Shown here: positions 60,029 through 64,000 of the stretch, piece by piece
Numbering within the stretch: the stretch's first letter is position 1
Layout: each line of letters opens with the position of its first letter
Assembly (NCBI GenBank): GCA_964035015.1
Contig: CAXIUP010000103.1
Span: forward strand, 1-64,000
Length of the DNA stretch: 64,000 nt
Source of the DNA: Corallium rubrum
Taxonomy: Eukaryota; Cnidaria; Anthozoa; Scleralcyonacea; Coralliidae
Direction of reading: 5' to 3'
Made by a program: the position numbers and the translations under genes
Notes under the pieces: generated by a model
The model's input: only the letters and a program-made list of their open reading frames with translations
The model's database searches: none
Told to the model about the DNA's origin: nothing

Positions 60029-60147
60029 CCTGCCATTAATGTTGTGTATGTGTGCTTACTGCTTAGTGGGAAGGAGAAGGAAAATGACTTTCCTTCGGAT
60101 GAACGAAGTGAAGTAGAAGGAAATGTGAATTTATAACCTGCGCTAAT

Positions 60148-60829
60148 TTTTTTGACTCCCATTTTATATGAACCTTTTTAGCATACATGTTACAACATGT
60201 TCTTAATTTGAAAAACTTCAGTTAAAATGACTAAAAAAACCCAGTTTTTGTAATAATTATGTCAGTTTATTTTGAGAAGACTACTTTTCAGTGACATGTC
60301 ACACCACGGGTACACATTGGACCCTTCTCTCAAAAAATAAGGAACTTTTTAAGAGCCTAAAACAAGGTGCCTAAAATCCCAATAAATACCACTTATATAA
60401 GAACCTTTTCTAACAGGCTAACTCGAAACATAATGGTTCCTATACAGGGGTGGTACAGGGGGGGATGACTGGGTGACTAGTCACCCGCCTTCCCTGTCCC
60501 AACCAATACAGGATTATACAGCGATACACACTCGTGTAAAACGTGCATAAATTATATTGTATAACATTATGCTTATTGATACAGGCCATAGCTATGGCCT
60601 CTCCTTTGCAATAAGATTGGACATCGTGATACGCTAATATCTTGTAAATTTGAAACGCCAATTTTAAAACAGTAAGAATCACGATTATATATAGATGTAT
60701 TGTATACAATCTCAATCTGAAATCTGAATATAACATAGTAATTTTGGAACATAAACGTATAAAACATATCCCCATGAGTCCACGACAATGACAACATATG
60801 GTGTATTCATATATTTGGGTATTTTGTTT
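60148..60829 (-). repeat. Right terminal inverted repeat
   Basis: Reverse complement of 57503-58177 with a short insertion near 60803. Confidence 0.85.
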
Positions 60830-61039
60830 ATGCATTTTGAAATAAGTGCTTCTACAAACTCAAAGCTTAGTATTTGTAATTATAACTATTTAATAATAAG
60901 CATGCAATGTTATACGATGGAATTTCTGGGAAATACTCAAGTTAGATGAGCAAAATGGATCCCTGTTTACCTTTTGGCATCCAAATGCAAGTAAATCAGA
61001 ATCCTCGCTTATAGCAAAGTTGGCTTAATATATTTCAGG

Positions 61040-61375
61040 TTTTGTTTAAAATGCAAATGGATGGAATGTGCGATTGCATTGAATTGAATTGAACAGAGCC
61101 CTTCAACATCTTGGCATGACCCATACTAATTTCTTTCACATGTGTATTATCGCTGGTTGTGACTACTTGCCAAATATTCGAGGAATTGGCATTTATACAG
61201 CAAGCAAACTTGTTGCAGAAGAAACAGATCTAATGAAGGCTTTGTTAAAACTGAAAAATGTTCCAGAACGGTATAAAGAAACGTTTTTAGAAGCTAAATC
61301 TGTTTTCCTTCATCAAACTGTAATAGACAAAGCTATAATAGCAACTGTTCCATTGAGTGAATGGCAGGAAACAGA
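61040..61375 (+). pseudogene. EXO1: EXO1-like nuclease exon with 5-bp duplication
   Basis: After a TATTTCAG acceptor, the frame encodes VLFKM and then the XPG-I/helix-two-turn-helix part of exonuclease 1: FFHMCIIAGCDYLPNIRGIG (aspartate D of the GCDYL motif present), TASKL and a following helix. A TTGAA tandem duplication at about 61083-61092 breaks the frame between VLFKM and the GCDYL part. The exon seems to end at a GTATAG donor near 61376. No other EXO1 exon is visible, so it is a retro- or segmental fragment, or a gene with distant exons. Confidence 0.65.
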
Positions 61376-61399
61376 AGTATAGGACACACTACAAACTAT

Positions 61400-61735
61400 C
61401 CCTGGTAGAAATCCTGATCAGGATCGGTAGGATCCTAACAGGATCCTACAGAATCTTCCTGTAGGATCCTGAGTAGGATCCTACAAGACCCTGTAGGATC
61501 TTGAACAAGAACTTATAGGATCCTACTTAGGATCCTACTTAGGATCTTACAGGATCTTATACTGGATCCTATAGGATCTGTAGATCCTACTGGTTACATG
61601 ATCTTATACAATATCCTACAGGATCTTTAAATTCTTGTATAGGATCCTACAGGATCTTGTACAGCATCCTACATTATCTTGTATAGGATCCTGTGCAAGA
61701 TACATGAAATCCTGTAGGATTTCCTAGAATATGTG
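61400..61735. repeat. Degenerate GGATCCTAC satellite
   Basis: About 25 imperfect copies of an AGGATCCTAC/GTAGGATCCT unit, itself palindromic, with spacing near 15-25 bp. Nearby related stretches occur at 63690-63745 (ACAAGATCTTACA). Confidence 0.8.
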
Positions 61736-62000
61736 AAATCCTCTAATTAAATCTTGTGGCACGAGGATTATAATATATGAAATCCTCTAGAATAATGTGC
61801 AGGTAAAATATACAGTAAAACACAAAATATTGTACTGCTAGAATAATTTATTTGTCATTATTAGTTGTCAATATATCTGAGGGACTACTGTACAAGTACA
61901 AATTTACAGTACTAGTGTATATAATACATTAGCTAGTAAATAATAAACTGTGGATACTTCCATATTTAATTCTTTGAAAGTTTTCATGGTGATAATGTAA
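61736..62000. other. Non-coding AT-rich sequence
   Basis: No gene seen. Includes a shorter GAAATCCT repeat near 61707-61790. Confidence 0.4.
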
Positions 62001-62413
62001 TATAAATAAGTTTTGTGGAAACACCACGTAAAATATTTCTTTGCTAAGCTTTCGGCCTGTTGACTCAGGCCTCCATCAGAGCAATGACGACAAGTTGCTG
62101 GCTCGCGTCATTTATATAAACTTCGCAACTGATCAATTAAATCCCGTAAGAATACAATGGCGTATCACATTAATTTTATTAATTTTATTTTATTGATTCT
62201 ATTTTAGGAGAACATTCTTGATTTTGTTTTCTAATTAATAAAATTAAGGTGATACGCCATTGTATTCTTACGTGATTTAATTAATCAGTTGCAAAGTTTA
62301 TAAATGATGCGAGTCAACAACTTGTTGTCACTGCTCTGATGAAGGCCTGAGTCAACAGGCCGAAAGCTTAGCAAAGAAATACTTTACGTGGTGTTTCCAC
62401 AAAACTTATTTAT
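62001..62413. mobile_element. Fold-back (MITE-like) hairpin element
   Basis: An arm from TATAAATAAGTTTTGTGG (about 62001) to about 62180 is matched in reverse complement at about 62240-62413. Each arm includes TTTCGGCCTGTTGACTCAGGCC, itself a small palindrome, and a GATACGCCATTGTATTCTTAC block. No coding capacity. Confidence 0.75.
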
Positions 62414-64000
62414 ACTTCCATATTTTCCAATTATTATCTACTGTAACTACATTAACAATTTCAATGCAATACCAATTGTTATAAGCCCTTAGAAGGTCAT
62501 GGCTATATAAAACAAAAGCTGGTAAAAAATAAAAATAATTGAAATATGGAAGCAGCCACAGACAAGAAGTTAAAATTAATAAACATGCAAAATTTTAGTG
62601 ACCTTCCAACAATTAAGCTGCAGTAGAGTGAGGCAGTGATCCGACACAATTTTATTTATCCACACCTCAAAGTAATGAGAAAGTCTTTTTTGAGTATTTC
62701 CAGTGAAATACAGGTTTGATTGGCTTAAAAATAACTTTTATTCAAAACCCTGTTAGGTGGCCATGGTACAGGGCATTTTACTGTAACCCATTGCTCCCGT
62801 GAGCTATTATATTACTTTATTTTATTAATACTGTATTCATAGTAATTTTACTCTGTATAATTCCAGACAATTGTACATGTACTTCTCAAAGGAAGCTCCA
62901 TCAGCAAACCTAGAGCCCTAGACAGCAAGAAATCAACGATTAATAACCCCATTTCTACTGTTGCCCAATGCCAGACTATTACACTCATCAGTTCCATCAG
63001 ATGGACAACCTTCAGCAAGCCTAGGCACCAATTAGGTTAACCTGTAGGCTGTAACTACAAACGACTAGTCAAATCTAATGTTTCTCAGTTACAAACTGAA
63101 TTATATTGTACACTACGTCGCTATCAAGCGGCGACATCCTGAGAACATTTGAACAACAACTGTGACTGGTTTTAAACTGTACATGTAGATTTTTAGTTAC
63201 AATTTATCTTGAAATTGAATTCCTTGCGAAGCTATTTGCTATATTCGCTATCAAGCGCCGAAAATAAGCCGCATCTAGCACATGCAGTCAAAGAAATGAC
63301 ACTAAATCTCGGGGATAAAATAAGTTTAACCTTACCTGAGTATAATTGTCGGTTTATATTTATACTAATCTGCGGCACTGCGCTGAATGATATTCATTAT
63401 GGCACGTCTTAGTCCAAACTTCGAGTATATATACACTGAAAAGCGGTAATATTTGTTAGTCATCTCATCAACCAAGTCGACAAAGCTAATTTGTTGTAAA
63501 AGTTTGATCCAATTGTAAGAAACTTTGTCTCTCCGGCATCTAAACGCCGCTAACGACCATTCTTACTGCTTCACAATTTAAATTTTTATGCGCTAGTGTC
63601 ATGTGACAATTACGTGACTCATTACCAGGTCTCGCGTATGCGCCGATCGCGATAGATCGATAAATTGTATGTCAGACGTAATATTGTATTCTACAAGATT
63701 TTTGGCTGGATTTTACAAGATCTTACAACATTCTGTAAGTTCTTAATAATTCTTTCTTGAGCCGACCAAAACGGCCCTTTCATTACATTACTCTGTCTGA
63801 TTTTATTTGTCAAAGACTCGAAGAGAGAAGTTTGAGAGTCCAAAACAGGTGATTAAACAATTCGGAAAAAGACTAAAACTAAATGTTATGCATAGTTAAA
63901 CAGTCTGACAATCAAAAACTGTTACCAAATAAATAGCAATAGTTGTTGCTATGGCAACGATGACATTTCAAAATGGCTGCCAATTACCCTTCAAACTAGT
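62414..64000. other. Non-coding flank
   Basis: I see no supported gene, RNA or strong repeat. Short ORFs such as 63209-63412 lack any recognisable feature. Confidence 0.4.

Larger units (their letters stand above)
57503..60829 (+). mobile_element. 3.3-kb element with long terminal inverted repeats
   Basis: Sequence 57503-58177 is repeated in reverse complement at 60148-60829 with high identity. The 2-kb interior has two plus-strand ORFs and its own promoter. A Gag-like ORF of DIRS type suggests a non-autonomous DIRS-like or chimeric element; no reverse transcriptase or recombinase is present. Could also be a DNA transposon that captured these ORFs. Confidence 0.6.

Noticed and set aside
61405..61735. 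CRISPR-like array
   Set aside because: Units are short, palindromic and irregularly spaced, with no unique spacers of constant length, in a eukaryotic context.
63209..63412. 67-codon ORF near the window end
   Set aside because: No domain, no neighbouring exon signals; length is expected by chance.

Overview
The window reads as AT-rich invertebrate animal DNA. About 52.5 kb of it is a Polinton/Maverick (adintovirus-like) element built as a giant imperfect palindrome. The host is probably a cnidarian, perhaps a sponge. This rests on an interrupted gene that resembles a multi-copy family I recall from coral and sea-anemone gene sets, a Crypton, a DIRS-type Gag-like protein and a short repeat near 55.9 kb. 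The assignment is inference.

Layout. Left arm 1-27022; spacer 27023-27200 (178 bp); right arm 27201-52500, which is the left arm again in reverse complement. The arms differ by true substitutions as well as indels, so they are two diverged copies and not one read copied twice. Each arm carries the Polinton core set: DDE integrase, protein-primed DNA polymerase B, FtsK/HerA-type packaging ATPase, adenain-like protease, double-jelly-roll major capsid protein and a penton-like minor capsid protein. Around these lie about 20 small genes, most of unknown function. Recognisable extras are a SET-domain lysine methyltransferase, a DEDDh exonuclease-like protein, a CxxC zinc protein, an expanded poly-Glu ORF encoded by (GAA)350, and several small basic proteins. 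The basic proteins share Q-x-G-G or Q-x-G-x-G sites, the likely recognition code of the element's own protease. Genes are packed like bacterial operons, with many ATGA or ATGGCTGA stop/start overlaps. Many genes are broken by one-base changes, often in A/T runs and often in only one arm.

In the left arm a Crypton tyrosine-recombinase element (about 20224-22437) splits the polymerase gene; the right arm keeps the uninterrupted site. The right arm has a badly degraded stretch (about 31.8-39.5 kb) covering polymerase, ATPase, core protein, protease and the TTC tract, including a tandem double copy of part of the polymerase gene. Its deletion-rich pattern looks like poor long-read consensus or advanced decay.

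Right flank. The element ends near 52500 inside a minus-strand coding exon of the cnidarian-type family gene (52501-54127, possible first exon 55254-55721). Further right are a 3.3-kb element with about 675-bp terminal inverted repeats carrying a DIRS-like Gag ORF (57503-60829), an EXO1-like exon with a 5-bp duplication (61040-61375), a GGATCCTAC-rich satellite (61400-61735) and a fold-back hairpin element (62001-62413). The rest is non-coding as far as I can see.

How it works together (family knowledge plus inference): integrase inserts the linear genome; PolB copies it by protein priming; the ATPase packages DNA into capsids of MCP and mCP; the protease matures the basic core proteins and perhaps releases a terminal-protein-like domain from PolB. 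Neither arm has a fully intact gene set as written.
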